Virus record (IMG/VR): IMGVR_UViG_3300048552_000112
Location: 1-22,767 of that record
DNA from: a virus
Strand: one strand, 5' to 3'
DNA length: 22,767 nucleotides
Shown here: piece after piece, positions 5,214 through 13,651 of the stretch
Position numbering within the stretch: position 1 is the first letter of the stretch
Layout: each line of letters starts with the position of its first letter
Made by a program: the position numbers and the translations under genes
Notes under the pieces: model-generated
The model's input: only the letters and a program-made list of their open reading frames with translations
What the model was told of the DNA's origin: nothing
The model's database searches: none

Positions 5214-7250
5214 ATGTCTAAATTACTAGCAAATCAAATTGCTAACTACAATGATAATGGTCCTGTTGAAGCAAAGGAAGGTTTGAATTTTCCTACTGGC
5301 AAACCCTTAGAAGTAAATGGTGCTTCAGGTAATGTCGGTCAGTTTCTTAGATCAACCGGTAATGGTGTTAGTTGGGATGATGTTTCTATCCCTGCTGCTC
5401 AAGTTAATGCAGACTGGTCATCATCATCTGGTGTTACACAAATTCTTAATAAACCTACAATCTCTGCAGTAGGACAAAGCGGAGACTACGGTGATTTAAT
5501 TAATAAACCTATTATTCCTCCTAATCAAGTTCAATCTGATTGGAATGAGACTTCTGGTCTTGGTGTTATTTTAAACAAACCAGCTTTGTTTTCTGGTTTG
5601 TATAGTGATCTTATTGGTAAACCTCAGATTCCATCTACGGTTACGGATCTATCTGACGTTAATCTTCCTAGTCCAATTCTTGATGGTACATATATTAAGT
5701 GGGATGCAGCGCAGGCAAGATGGATAGCATCTTCAGGTTCTGCTGGCATCACTGAACTCAAAGAAGATACTACACCTCAACTAGGTGGCAATCTAGACAT
5801 CCAAGGACATAATATTAATGGTCAAGGAATCATTGATATCAGTAGTCAAAGTAATAGAATTAGATTTCATTTTGATACTACTGCTGATCTTCCTAGTCCA
5901 AGTACTTATCATGGCATGTTCGCACATGTTCATTCTACTGGTGGTGCATACTTTGCCCATAGTGGAAACTGGGTTGAGTTGGCAAAACTAACTGATATCC
6001 CTGTTGATGTTGACACAACATATTCTCAGTCTGCTGCTTCAATTGCAACTGGTGCTGCGTTAAGACTGACTTCAAGTAACGGTACGATTGATGATATCAA
6101 TGTAAACGCAGGTACTGGAATTACTATTGATCAGGTAACATCGTCTGGATTTAGAATTAATTCTGTAGGTGGTGGAAGCGGTGGTGGTGCTACTGTTACT
6201 ACATCTGATGATGCACCAACGTCTCCAGTTGATGGAGATCTTTGGTGGAAATCAAATGAAGGTAGACTTAAAGTCTATTATGCTGACGGTAGTAGCAACC
6301 AGTGGATTGATGCATCTCCACCATTAGCACCTACTAATATTTCTAATCAATCATCTAGTATTGCAATTGGAGCACATAATACTGGACCATTTGGTAACAG
6401 TCCTGATAGTATTATAATCAATCCTAATACTGGAAGTATTATTAAAACTGCTGCTGGCATTGAAATCAATGGTCATATCTTACCATCTTCTAATGCTGCA
6501 TATGATTTAGGATCTGCTGAGTATAAAATTCGTCACTTGTTCTTGTCTGATAACTCAATGTGGTTAGGTGATGAGAGTAAAGTTACTACATCAAGTGGAA
6601 AAACTCAGATTAGAAAACGTAAGAAGAGAGATGGATTTGTACCCAGTTTAATTGTATCTCAGTTGATTAGTGCTGGATTAATTTCAACCAATACTCAGGC
6701 ACCTGCTCACGCACTTAACTGGTTTAATGCTAATGTATATGAACCAGACAAAGCAGATCTTTCGCTAGTTACTCTGTCTCAATGGTATCAATATGCTATA
6801 GCTGTTGGAATTGATACTAACGTAGTAACTACTGCAGGAGAATTATTCCCATCACCAGGTGATTCAAACTTTGAAGAGTCTGACTATGAAGAATCTGTTG
6901 AACTTGGACAATCAGGATTTACTCAATCACCTATAACTGATAGTTCAGATACGATTACAGTTGATCTTAGATCTCCTGCTTATGTTTTAAAAACACCAAA
7001 TGGAAACTTCCAAATTCAAGTTGCAGAATCTAAATTTGAAGATGGATATACTATTGAGTTTACTGTTTATGTTGATCAAGGAACTACCGCAGGCACTGTT
7101 AGTTCTATTTTAATTAAAGATTTTGCAGGCAGTTCTATCTCAACAACTCAACTTCGTGTTGTTGGAACTACTGCAGGAAATACCCTTCAGGTTTTCAATG
7201 TCAAGATGGTTTACCTGTCTGGTTGGAAAGCAGTTGTTGAAATTGTTTGA
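5214..7250 (+). CDS. Tail-fibre-like virion structural protein
   Basis: A 678-residue protein, Ser/Gly/Asn/Thr-rich with almost no Cys, typical of phage fibres. The N-terminal part carries short repeats ending in N/GKP: LNKP at about 78-81, INKP 96-99, LNKP 120-123 and IGKP 134-137. Two longer units (QVNADW...ILNKP and QVQSDW...ILNKP) resemble the repeats of cyanophage tail-fibre-like proteins. A DGDLWWKSNEGRLKVYY segment follows around residue 340, as in many marine phage fibre proteins, then a basic patch RKRKKR near 465 and a beta-rich C-terminus. The late promoter and the two downstream genes place it in a virion operon. The exact role (fibre, whisker or baseplate-associated) cannot be told. 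Confidence 0.85.
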   Translation: MSKLLANQIANYNDNGPVEAKEGLNFPTGKPLEVNGASGNVGQFLRSTGNGVSWDDVSIPAAQVNADWSSSSGVTQILNKPTISAVGQSGDYGDLINKPIIPPNQVQSDWNETSGLGVILNKPALFSGLYSDLIGKPQIPSTVTDLSDVNLPSPILDGTYIKWDAAQARWIASSGSAGITELKEDTTPQLGGNLDIQGHNINGQGIIDISSQSNRIRFHFDTTADLPSPSTYHGMFAHVHSTGGAYFAHSGNWVELAKLTDIPVDVDTTYSQSAASIATGAALRLTSSNGTIDDINVNAGTGITIDQVTSSGFRINSVGGGSGGGATVTTSDDAPTSPVDGDLWWKSNEGRLKVYYADGSSNQWIDASPPLAPTNISNQSSSIAIGAHNTGPFGNSPDSIIINPNTGSIIKTAAGIEINGHILPSSNAAYDLGSAEYKIRHLFLSDNSMWLGDESKVTTSSGKTQIRKRKKRDGFVPSLIVSQLISAGLISTNTQAPAHALNWFNANVYEPDKADLSLVTLSQWYQYAIAVGIDTNVVTTAGELFPSPGDSNFEESDYEESVELGQSGFTQSPITDSSDTITVDLRSPAYVLKTPNGNFQIQVAESKFEDGYTIEFTVYVDQGTTAGTVSSILIKDFAGSSISTTQLRVVGTTAGNTLQVFNVKMVYLSGWKAVVEIV

Positions 7251-7251
7251 T

Positions 7252-7258
7252 CTAAATA
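7252..7258 (+). promoter_or_regulatory. Late-type promoter box CTAAATA
   Basis: CTAAATA, the short form of the late box, two bases after the stop of the tail-fibre-like gene and 22 bases before the ATG at 7281. A strong AAGGAAGGAG ribosome site follows at 7261-7270. Probably boosts the next two genes. Confidence 0.55.
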
Positions 7259-7280
7259 AGAAGGAAGGAGTACTCTAAGC

Positions 7281-8303
7281 ATGGCAATTAATTTTCCAAC
7301 ATCACCAAACAATGGTGATATCCATACCGCTGAAGGTATTCAGTGGCAGTGGGATAATACTGGATCAACCTGGAAATGTCAGGGTGTTACTGGCGTATAT
7401 ACATTAGGTATTGCATCTGTCAATTCACTTGGCGGAATTAAAATTGGAAATAATTTAAGCATTAATGGCACTGGAGTTCTTAGTGCAGTAATGAATCTCA
7501 ATAACGAGAGTATTTCCGAACTTATTGACGTTACTTTTAATAGTGTCACTCTTAATGGTAGTAGTGGTGGAGGTAAAGTTCTCGCATGGGACCAATCACT
7601 ACAGGCATTTGCACCAGTTGACCAGTCAGGTGGCGGCGGTGGAGGTGGCGGTATCGCATTGTCAGATCTCTCTGTCACATCAAATTCTGTTGGTGCTGCA
7701 TCTCTTTCTTATAATAATAGTAGTGGAGTGTTTTCATACACTCCTCCGGATTTATCCGGATATTTAACTGCAGTCACTGCATCAGATTTGAATGGTATTT
7801 CAATTGATGCATTATCTGATGTAGACACTACAACTACAGCACCTAGTGCTAATGATGTATTAACTTGGGATGGATCTAAATGGGAACCAGCAGCACCATC
7901 TGGTGGTGGTGGTGGATCAGGTCTTACTAGTAGAACAACTGCTCAAGCAACTTATAATGCTGCTGCTGATGGACAGAGTTACTATCTTGATATTACTGCA
8001 GCAAAAACATACGCATTACTTAAGATTCAAACATCACATGCTGCATGGGTAACACTTTATACATCATCTACTGCTAGAAGTAATGATATATCCAGAAATG
8101 AAGTTACGGATCCTCAACCAGGATCTGGTGTAATTGCTGAGATTATTACGACCGATGGTGGTACGCAACCTATTACTCCAGGTACTATTGGTTGGAATGA
8201 TGATGGAACACCATCAACAACTGCTTATGTTAAGGTTGTAAATAAAAGTGGTGGCACTCAAAATATTACAGTAACTCTACACTTTGTACAACTAGAGGTC
8301 TGA
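7281..8303 (+). CDS. Tail-fibre-like structural protein with poly-glycine hinges
   Basis: 340 residues with fibre-type composition. The N-terminus, MAINFPTSPNNGDIHTAEG followed by a Trp-rich stretch, is like the entry module of many phage fibre proteins. Two glycine runs (eight Gly at 117-124, five at 208-212) look like flexible hinges between beta-rich domains. A short motif (LSDV...W...KW.PA) near 178-204 echoes the neighbouring gene. The C-terminal third is a beta-sandwich-like region. Start ATG 7281 has an excellent ribosome site. It is directly followed, after one base, by the protease gene, so the two are probably made together. Confidence 0.8.
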   Translation: MAINFPTSPNNGDIHTAEGIQWQWDNTGSTWKCQGVTGVYTLGIASVNSLGGIKIGNNLSINGTGVLSAVMNLNNESISELIDVTFNSVTLNGSSGGGKVLAWDQSLQAFAPVDQSGGGGGGGGIALSDLSVTSNSVGAASLSYNNSSGVFSYTPPDLSGYLTAVTASDLNGISIDALSDVDTTTTAPSANDVLTWDGSKWEPAAPSGGGGGSGLTSRTTAQATYNAAADGQSYYLDITAAKTYALLKIQTSHAAWVTLYTSSTARSNDISRNEVTDPQPGSGVIAEIITTDGGTQPITPGTIGWNDDGTPSTTAYVKVVNKSGGTQNITVTLHFVQLEV

Positions 8304-8304
8304 T

Positions 8305-10698
8305 ATGAAAGAATATATTGTCTCATGTAGATCGTATGAAGATCTACAGAGTCTCTATAATGACATGGAGACAGAAGGTGGTGCGCTATACATTCCAGAT
8401 AGAGCAGTAGAACTTTTAGATCGTAGATCAGTTAGTAGGAATACACACTACAAATTAACAGAAGAAGAATCTGTATTAGTTTCTCAAGATGAGAGAGTTA
8501 TTGCTTGTGAATTATCCCCGGAAGAACTTGGTTTAGAACCAACACTTTGTGGATATACTAATCAAAGTCCATATGATATCGTTGGTGACTTTACAAAGTA
8601 TAGTACTACTAATGTTGCTCAACAAAATGATCGTCAGTGGGGACATCTTCATTCAGCTGGAACTATTGCTGAGAGAATGAAAGGTGTTTGGGGAACCAAT
8701 CAAAGAACAGTAGGTAAAGATGTAAATATTTTTAATGATGGTCGTCATGTTGATGTAGTTATTGTTGATGGTGAAGTTGGATTTGATTCTGATGAATGGG
8801 AAAGCGAAGCGGTTACTCCAGGACAAAGTAGATTTGTTCAGTACGATTGGTATGTAGAACATTCTAATCTAGGTTATGGTGGTAATTATTCACACCCTCC
8901 TATTAGTAATGCCGATGATCATGGGTGTCATGTTGCAGGTACTGTTGCTGGAAAGTATTATGGGTGGGCAAAAGAAGCAAACATTTATGCGCTTACCTTT
9001 GGAGGATCACATGGAGCTCTGAGAATTTTTGATTATGTAAGAGAGTTTCATAGAACTAAACCGATCAATCCTGTAACGGGTAGAAGAAACCCTACTATAT
9101 GTAATAATAGTTGGGGATATGCTTATACTGGTGATTGGAATTCTGGTGATGTAGAGTATATTACTTACCGAGGAACGACATATGATGCTAATAATCCCGG
9201 TCCTTCAGGGTGGACTAATGATGGAATCCAAGCTGACTTTGGTGCTAGATATAATCCAAATGGATATCCTTCTAGATATGAAGCTCTAGATCTAGATGCT
9301 ATTGATGCTATGGAAGAAGGTGTTGTTATGGTTGGTGCTGCCGGTAATGCAAATACATATTCTGTCCGTGAAGGTCATCAAGATTATAATAATAAAATTA
9401 AGATAAGTGGGTATATCCGTAATATGCATAGAGGGAGCTCCCCTTGCCATGCAAAGGGTTTCATTTGTGTAGGTTCAATTAATACTACTAGCGATCATCG
9501 CCGGTCATCGTTTACAAACTTTGGAGAAAGGATTGATGTCTTTGCTCCTGGTTCAAATATTCTTTCTATTGGTGGTGATGGAGCCAAGGGAAAGAATAAG
9601 GGACCTATTACAAGACCAGGATATCCTGCTGGTATTGATAACATGCTAACGATTAGTGGTACTAGTATGGCATCGCCTCAGGTATGTGGTATCCTTGCCT
9701 GTGCTGCTACGGGTAGAGAAAGATTTACTAATGATGATGCAATTCAATTCATTAGAAATTTTTCTCGTGATGACTTGATGGACTTTGATATTCTTGGTGC
9801 TACTGGTAACAGCTACAACATCTCTATTGATAGAGCTCAAACTACATCTCAAGATTACTACCTAACCGGAACAGATAGTAATGGTAATATTAATGGACTT
9901 GATCCGACTATAACTATTGATCCTAACGATACTTTGACTATCACTCTTCCCTCCGCTGGCGGGTATGTTTACTATCAGGTAGATGCTGGTCAAACTAGTA
10001 ATGGTTATCAAATGACTGATACTAATGGATCTCAGAGTTGGAACCCTACCATAAACCTCACCGTAGGTGACTCACTTGATATGGAGTTAGCTGCAAACAT
10101 GACCACTCACCCAATATATCTTAGAGATAGTAGCGGAAATAATCTTACGACCGGGGTCACTGGTCAGGGAGCTAATTCTCAAGGGAACCAAATTCTATGG
10201 GACACAAGTGGATATTCCTCTGGAACATACAAGTATCAGTGTGGTGCTCACCCTGGTATGCAAGGAACTATTAATTTAACTGCAGGAGCATCTTGGACTC
10301 ACCCTCTTTACATTAGAGATTCAAGTGGTAATAACATTCCTGGTGTAACTGGTCAAGGATTTGCTAACAATGCCACTCAAGTTATTTGGACACCGGGAAG
10401 TACATACTCTGGACAGACAGTTAAGTATCAGTGTGGTAGTCACAGTAATATGGAAGGAAGTATTGTTATAAATGCTGTAAGTAATATAGGACAGCAAGGT
10501 GGATATGATGATTACACTTGTTCAAAAGGTAGTCCTAACCGAGAAGTATTTTGTAGCAATCCAAGACCAACTACTGGATATATTTCTGGGTTTAAACAAT
10601 CTACTTTGAATGGTAGACGCACTACAGATAGGGAAGATAATAATCTTAATTACAATAGACAAATTTACCCAAGAGTTAATGGACTTTATAAACAATAA
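8305..10698 (+). CDS. Subtilisin-like (S8) serine protease with two C-terminal cupredoxin-like domains
   Basis: 797 residues. The N-terminal 140 residues look like a propeptide or virion-binding part. The S8 catalytic domain shows Asp155 (VVIVDGEVGF), His206 (DDHGCHVAGTVAG), oxyanion Asn348 (GAAGNAN) and Ser454 (SGTSMASPQVCG), so the triad is complete. After a beta-rich linker come two tandem copies (about 588-658 and 662-722) of a plastocyanin/amicyanin-like motif. Copy one has His602, Cys646, His649 and Met652; copy two has His666, Cys710, His713 and Met716, with 44 residues from the first His to the Cys in both. The CxxHxxM spacing equals that of amicyanin. There is no signal peptide, so it is probably a virion component that meets the cell surface. 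Copper binding is inference. The tail has a further Cys pair (739, 750). Confidence 0.9.
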   Translation: MKEYIVSCRSYEDLQSLYNDMETEGGALYIPDRAVELLDRRSVSRNTHYKLTEEESVLVSQDERVIACELSPEELGLEPTLCGYTNQSPYDIVGDFTKYSTTNVAQQNDRQWGHLHSAGTIAERMKGVWGTNQRTVGKDVNIFNDGRHVDVVIVDGEVGFDSDEWESEAVTPGQSRFVQYDWYVEHSNLGYGGNYSHPPISNADDHGCHVAGTVAGKYYGWAKEANIYALTFGGSHGALRIFDYVREFHRTKPINPVTGRRNPTICNNSWGYAYTGDWNSGDVEYITYRGTTYDANNPGPSGWTNDGIQADFGARYNPNGYPSRYEALDLDAIDAMEEGVVMVGAAGNANTYSVREGHQDYNNKIKISGYIRNMHRGSSPCHAKGFICVGSINTTSDHRRSSFTNFGERIDVFAPGSNILSIGGDGAKGKNKGPITRPGYPAGIDNMLTISGTSMASPQVCGILACAATGRERFTNDDAIQFIRNFSRDDLMDFDILGATGNSYNISIDRAQTTSQDYYLTGTDSNGNINGLDPTITIDPNDTLTITLPSAGGYVYYQVDAGQTSNGYQMTDTNGSQSWNPTINLTVGDSLDMELAANMTTHPIYLRDSSGNNLTTGVTGQGANSQGNQILWDTSGYSSGTYKYQCGAHPGMQGTINLTAGASWTHPLYIRDSSGNNIPGVTGQGFANNATQVIWTPGSTYSGQTVKYQCGSHSNMEGSIVINAVSNIGQQGGYDDYTCSKGSPNREVFCSNPRPTTGYISGFKQSTLNGRRTTDREDNNLNYNRQIYPRVNGLYKQ

Positions 10699-10701
10699 AT
10701 A
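10694..10701 (+). promoter_or_regulatory. Late-type promoter box AATAAATA
   Basis: AATAAATA overlapping the stop region of the protease gene and 21 bases before the ATG at 10723. It matches the NATAAATA form of late promoters and likely starts a message for the four small membrane or linker genes that follow. Confidence 0.55.
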
Positions 10702-10722
10702 AAAGAGCCTTGCTGTTGATGT

Positions 10723-11148
10723 ATGTCAGAAGAAGTAAAGAAGGAAGAACCTAAAAAGAAAGGTCTTCTCGGTAAAATTAAGGAGGCAGCAGATGATAAA
10801 GAAGAGCAGCTTGCTATTCTGTCTACTTTTGTTAGGCTCGGCATCCTTGTTTGGTCTGGCGGAATACTCACGCTGGCATACATCAAACTTCCACCAGCAC
10901 TTGGAATTCCTGAACAAAAACTAGATCCAACTTTTATCGCCAGCGTCTTCACTGGAGTTTTAGCTACTTTTGGTGTCCAGGCAGCGAAGAAAGCAGGAGA
11001 AGGTGGTAGTAGTAATGGTGGTGGTGGTATCACCAAAGAACAGATGGAAAGATTGATTGAGAAAGCAGCACAAACTGCACCTGGACAAACTATTCGTATT
11101 GAACAGGCACCAGTCAAAATTTCTACTGATGAAAAATATAAAATGTAA
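10723..11148 (+). CDS. Small membrane protein, two predicted transmembrane segments
   Basis: 141 residues: a basic, soluble N-terminus (EVKKEEPKKKGLLGKIKEA), a hydrophobic segment at about 31-54 (LSTFVRLGILVWSGGILTLA), a second at about 69-86 (FIASVFTGVLATFGVQ), a Gly/Ser linker at 93-101 and an amphipathic C-terminal helix. Size and topology would allow a holin or a virion membrane protein; neither is proven. The late box is 21 bases upstream and the ribosome site is weak. First gene of a run of four on the plus strand. Confidence 0.8.
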   Translation: MSEEVKKEEPKKKGLLGKIKEAADDKEEQLAILSTFVRLGILVWSGGILTLAYIKLPPALGIPEQKLDPTFIASVFTGVLATFGVQAAKKAGEGGSSNGGGGITKEQMERLIEKAAQTAPGQTIRIEQAPVKISTDEKYKM

Positions 11149-11159
11149 CGGAGAATAAA

Positions 11160-11423
11160 ATGCAAAAAGTAATTAATGTTTTAGCAGTACTATCATTTGT
11201 AGGAACTGCAGGTATCATCGGTGGAGGCACCGCACTATATCTCAATAAAGATTCTATTGTTGAGAATATTAAATCTCAAGTTGCATCTGCAGCAGCAGAA
11301 GCAATTGCTGGACAACTTCCTGGAATGATGGACTCTGCAATGCCAGAACTCCCTGGTGCTACTGGTGGTGCTATAGGTATGCCTGCTGCTACTGGTGGTG
11401 CTATTCCTTCCTTGCCATTCTAA
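11160..11423 (+). CDS. Small single-pass membrane protein with Ala/Gly/Pro-rich repeats
   Basis: 87 residues. A hydrophobic N-terminal segment (VINVLAVLSFVGTAGIIGGGTALYL, shown here as residues 4-28) is followed by an amphipathic helix and a repeated tail, LPGATGGAIGMP then PAATGGAIPSLP. An ACGGAG ribosome site lies just before the ATG. Between two other membrane genes of the same operon, it may be a minor virion or membrane component. No family is recognised. Confidence 0.75.
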   Translation: MQKVINVLAVLSFVGTAGIIGGGTALYLNKDSIVENIKSQVASAAAEAIAGQLPGMMDSAMPELPGATGGAIGMPAATGGAIPSLPF

Positions 11424-11425
11424 CT

Positions 11426-12058
11426 ATGACTAACGAAACATTTAGAGTAGATGGAACTGAAAAAGTTGGGGCACCAAATAAGTCTCCTATCAAAGGTATT
11501 GCACTGACACTAGGTGGACTCTTTGCTTTAGCACATGTTGGTTTGTTGGGTTATGTAATCCATAGACCAGAAGAACCACAAGTTCCAAACGTACCCACAA
11601 TCAATATCCCTCGTGGAGATTATTCATCATATACCATTAAAGCTGGTAAGGATGGATATGAGATTGAGTATCGTGCAAACGATCCTAAAGTTCTCCAGTC
11701 CGATAGATCCTTAGAACTTCAAAAAAATCAAAGTGGATTCTTTGGTGGTAAGAAATACGAGAACCGTCGTGAGTATCGTAGCGATCAGTTCACTATGGAA
11801 GGCACCAGAAATATGGGAGGTGCAACAGATGATGAGGGAAAGTTGACTGCAAAAGAAGCAGAGTGTTTAGTGGCGGACGCTGGCGCACGGAGTCAAGGTG
11901 CAATGGCAGGTAGTGCTATCGCTGCTGGTGTTGCTGTTCCTGCTGCTGTTGGCATCCCATACGTTGGATGGTTAGCAGGTGGATGGGCACTTCTACTAGG
12001 ACAAAAGGCAGGATCCTCACTTGGTTCTACAGTTGGTAGTGTATTTAATGATTGCTGA
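11426..12058 (+). CDS. Membrane protein with Gly/Ala-rich hydrophobic C-terminus
   Basis: 210 residues: N-terminal cytoplasmic part, a transmembrane segment at about 24-46, a motif VPTINIPRGDYSSY (57-70), a charged middle, and a glycine-zipper-like C-terminus (about 152-206, GAMAGSAIAAGVAVPAAVG and similar). Glycine zippers of this kind occur in phage proteins that perforate or span membranes, so a role in genome delivery or membrane contact is possible but is inference. The stop overlaps the start of the next gene (TGATG). The INIP motif recurs in the next protein, which suggests that the two interact or share an ancestor. Confidence 0.75.
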   Translation: MTNETFRVDGTEKVGAPNKSPIKGIALTLGGLFALAHVGLLGYVIHRPEEPQVPNVPTINIPRGDYSSYTIKAGKDGYEIEYRANDPKVLQSDRSLELQKNQSGFFGGKKYENRREYRSDQFTMEGTRNMGGATDDEGKLTAKEAECLVADAGARSQGAMAGSAIAAGVAVPAAVGIPYVGWLAGGWALLLGQKAGSSLGSTVGSVFNDC

Positions 12059-12864
12059 TGGACATACCTAATATTAATATACCGAATAATGATATTCGTG
12101 TTGGTGATATTCGTGATTTGAATATTAATGTAATGCCTGATTGGATGACTAATCCTCCACAGGCACTACCAATTTACCCACCCGTAACTACACAGGTGGG
12201 TATTCCTATTATTAATATACCAGGGTGTGTTGAGTCCCATAGGGATAGTAGTGAGAATCAAACACTCAAAGAAGAAGATAGAGATGGTGTACAAGTATTC
12301 TGTGATGCAGGAACACCTAGTTATAATCCAATAGATTATGATCCACGTAGGTTAACTATAACAAATGAGGGTCCACCACCTCCACCAATCATTCCACCAG
12401 ATACAAAAACACCAGAGACTCCTGCTACACCACCAGCTCCTAAAACTGATGCTGCATTAGCAGAGTGTCCTAGTAGAGCACAAGAATTAAAAAACCCTGT
12501 AGGAAAAATCCTAGAGGGTAATAAAAAGATTACTGGGTATGAGACAGTCGGAAAAGAATGTCTCCCTGTATTTGAAAACCTTACAATACCTGATCAGATT
12601 GTACAGAACATACCATCAGCAGGTATGATAACTGTTACCGCCTCAATTGCTGTAGTTGCGACGACCTCTGCACTGCTTGCAAAGCCTCTTGCTGATCTTT
12701 TGTTAAAAGTGGTGAAACCTGTGACGAAGAAGGTTGTGAAGAAGATTGCTGCCTTACGGGGTAAGAAGCCCCCTGTATTGTCTGCGACTGAGAGGAAGGC
12801 GGAGCAACGGGATCGGAACCGGGCGATAAAGATCTTACGTTCGGCACTGAAACCGAAGGGATAG
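12058..12864 (+). CDS. Proline-rich protein with C-terminal membrane segment and basic tail
   Basis: 268 residues from ATG 12058, which overlaps the previous stop; the in-frame TTG at 12052 is less likely. The N-terminus repeats the INIP motif (IPNINIPNND, then IINIPG). The middle is Pro-rich (PPPPPIIPPD, PATPPAPK) and has four Cys, suggesting an extended, disulfide-stabilised linker. A hydrophobic stretch at about 188-218 (ITVTASIAVVATTSALLAKP) is followed by a very basic tail. The last 230 bases are also read by the minus-strand gene. In that part codons such as CGG, ACG and GCG become common, unlike the rest of the operon. Probably a virion or membrane linker protein. Confidence 0.8.
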   Translation: MDIPNINIPNNDIRVGDIRDLNINVMPDWMTNPPQALPIYPPVTTQVGIPIINIPGCVESHRDSSENQTLKEEDRDGVQVFCDAGTPSYNPIDYDPRRLTITNEGPPPPPIIPPDTKTPETPATPPAPKTDAALAECPSRAQELKNPVGKILEGNKKITGYETVGKECLPVFENLTIPDQIVQNIPSAGMITVTASIAVVATTSALLAKPLADLLLKVVKPVTKKVVKKIAALRGKKPPVLSATERKAEQRDRNRAIKILRSALKPKG

Positions 12865-13651
12865 AGTGACGATGTTGCTTGACGGTATTAACATTGTTAA
12901 CTACCACGTCTGCACATATTTTAAAGTATGGGCTACGTGGGTGGAAACTGATACCTGCCTGCATTAACTGACCGCAATTCTTAAGTCTCGCAATCTCAAA
13001 ATCTAATCTTTTATTAGCAATCATCTGTTGCTGCATTTGAATCTGAGTATCTGCTGCTTGCTTACAACGCTCTTGCATTCCACCATCAAGTGGGAAAGAG
13101 ATTGTTGCAGATAATCCAACGCTTGTGCTATAATTTCTAGTGTCTCCAGTTCTTACTGGTTTCCTCCAGAGTTCGTGACCTGGATTATCAGGCACACCAT
13201 CACCCATCATTTCCATGGTAGTGATAGTCATGTCTGCACCATCTTCAAATGCACGAACAGTCTCACCATCTGAGTTGGTATATGTTCTATCATCATACCA
13301 AGATTCCCATGGCCAGTTCTTCACATTTTTTTGAGTCTCTACCATCTGACCTTCAAAATCTCTGTTGTCGTATTGAGGTTCCATGTAGTGTGTCTCAAAT
13401 GGATCCTTCTCATTACGAGCATGAGTAATGAATGGTGTTATGTTAGCAGTAGGTCCTTGACATGCGATACCACCACCATATTGGTTAGTGATATATGGTC
13501 CTTGTAATACCTGAATAGCTTGGTTCGTAACTGAGCCTGAACTATTAGCTATCGGATTTGCTGTTGCACTTACACCCCCGACATCTGCCGCCAGTGTGGC
13601 AGGGACAGTCGCAAGTTGAGTTAGACATAATACTACTGGGTAAAGATACTT
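12635..13651 (-). CDS. Secreted-type protein without a canonical start codon
   Basis: The frame encodes a signal-peptide-like segment (KYLYPVVLCLTQLATVPATLA, first residue at 13651) and then about 315 residues. Those include PTANITPFITHARNEKDPFE, a Trp-rich stretch, and a long helical segment (ERCKQAADTQIQMQQQMIAN); the tail is Ser/Gln/Pro-rich. There is no ATG, GTG or TTG near the signal peptide; the only canonical start in frame is an ATG at 13924, and the 90 residues from there look like a shadow of the overlapping gene. The start given here is therefore the beginning of the convincing coding sequence, not a known start codon. Frameshift from the upstream gene, a rare start, or a sequence error are all possible. 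The 3' end overlaps the convergent gene by 230 bases. Confidence 0.65.
   Translation of the reverse strand, partial: KYLYPVVLCLTQLATVPATLAADVGGVSATANPIANSSGSVTNQAIQVLQGPYITNQYGGGIACQGPTANITPFITHARNEKDPFETHYMEPQYDNRDFEGQMVETQKNVKNWPWESWYDDRTYTNSDGETVRAFEDGADMTITTMEMMGDGVPDNPGHELWRKPVRTGDTRNYSTSVGLSATISFPLDGGMQERCKQAADTQIQMQQQMIANKRLDFEIARLKNCGQLMQAGISFHPRSPYFKICADVVVNNVNTVKQHRHSIPSVSVPNVRSLSPGSDPVAPPSSQSQTIQGASYPVRQQSSSQPSSSQVSPLLTKDQQEALQAVQRSSQLQQLRR

Noticed and set aside
7379-7678. Minus-strand proline-rich frame in the tail-fibre-like gene
   Set aside because: Poly-proline is just the antisense of the poly-glycine codons.
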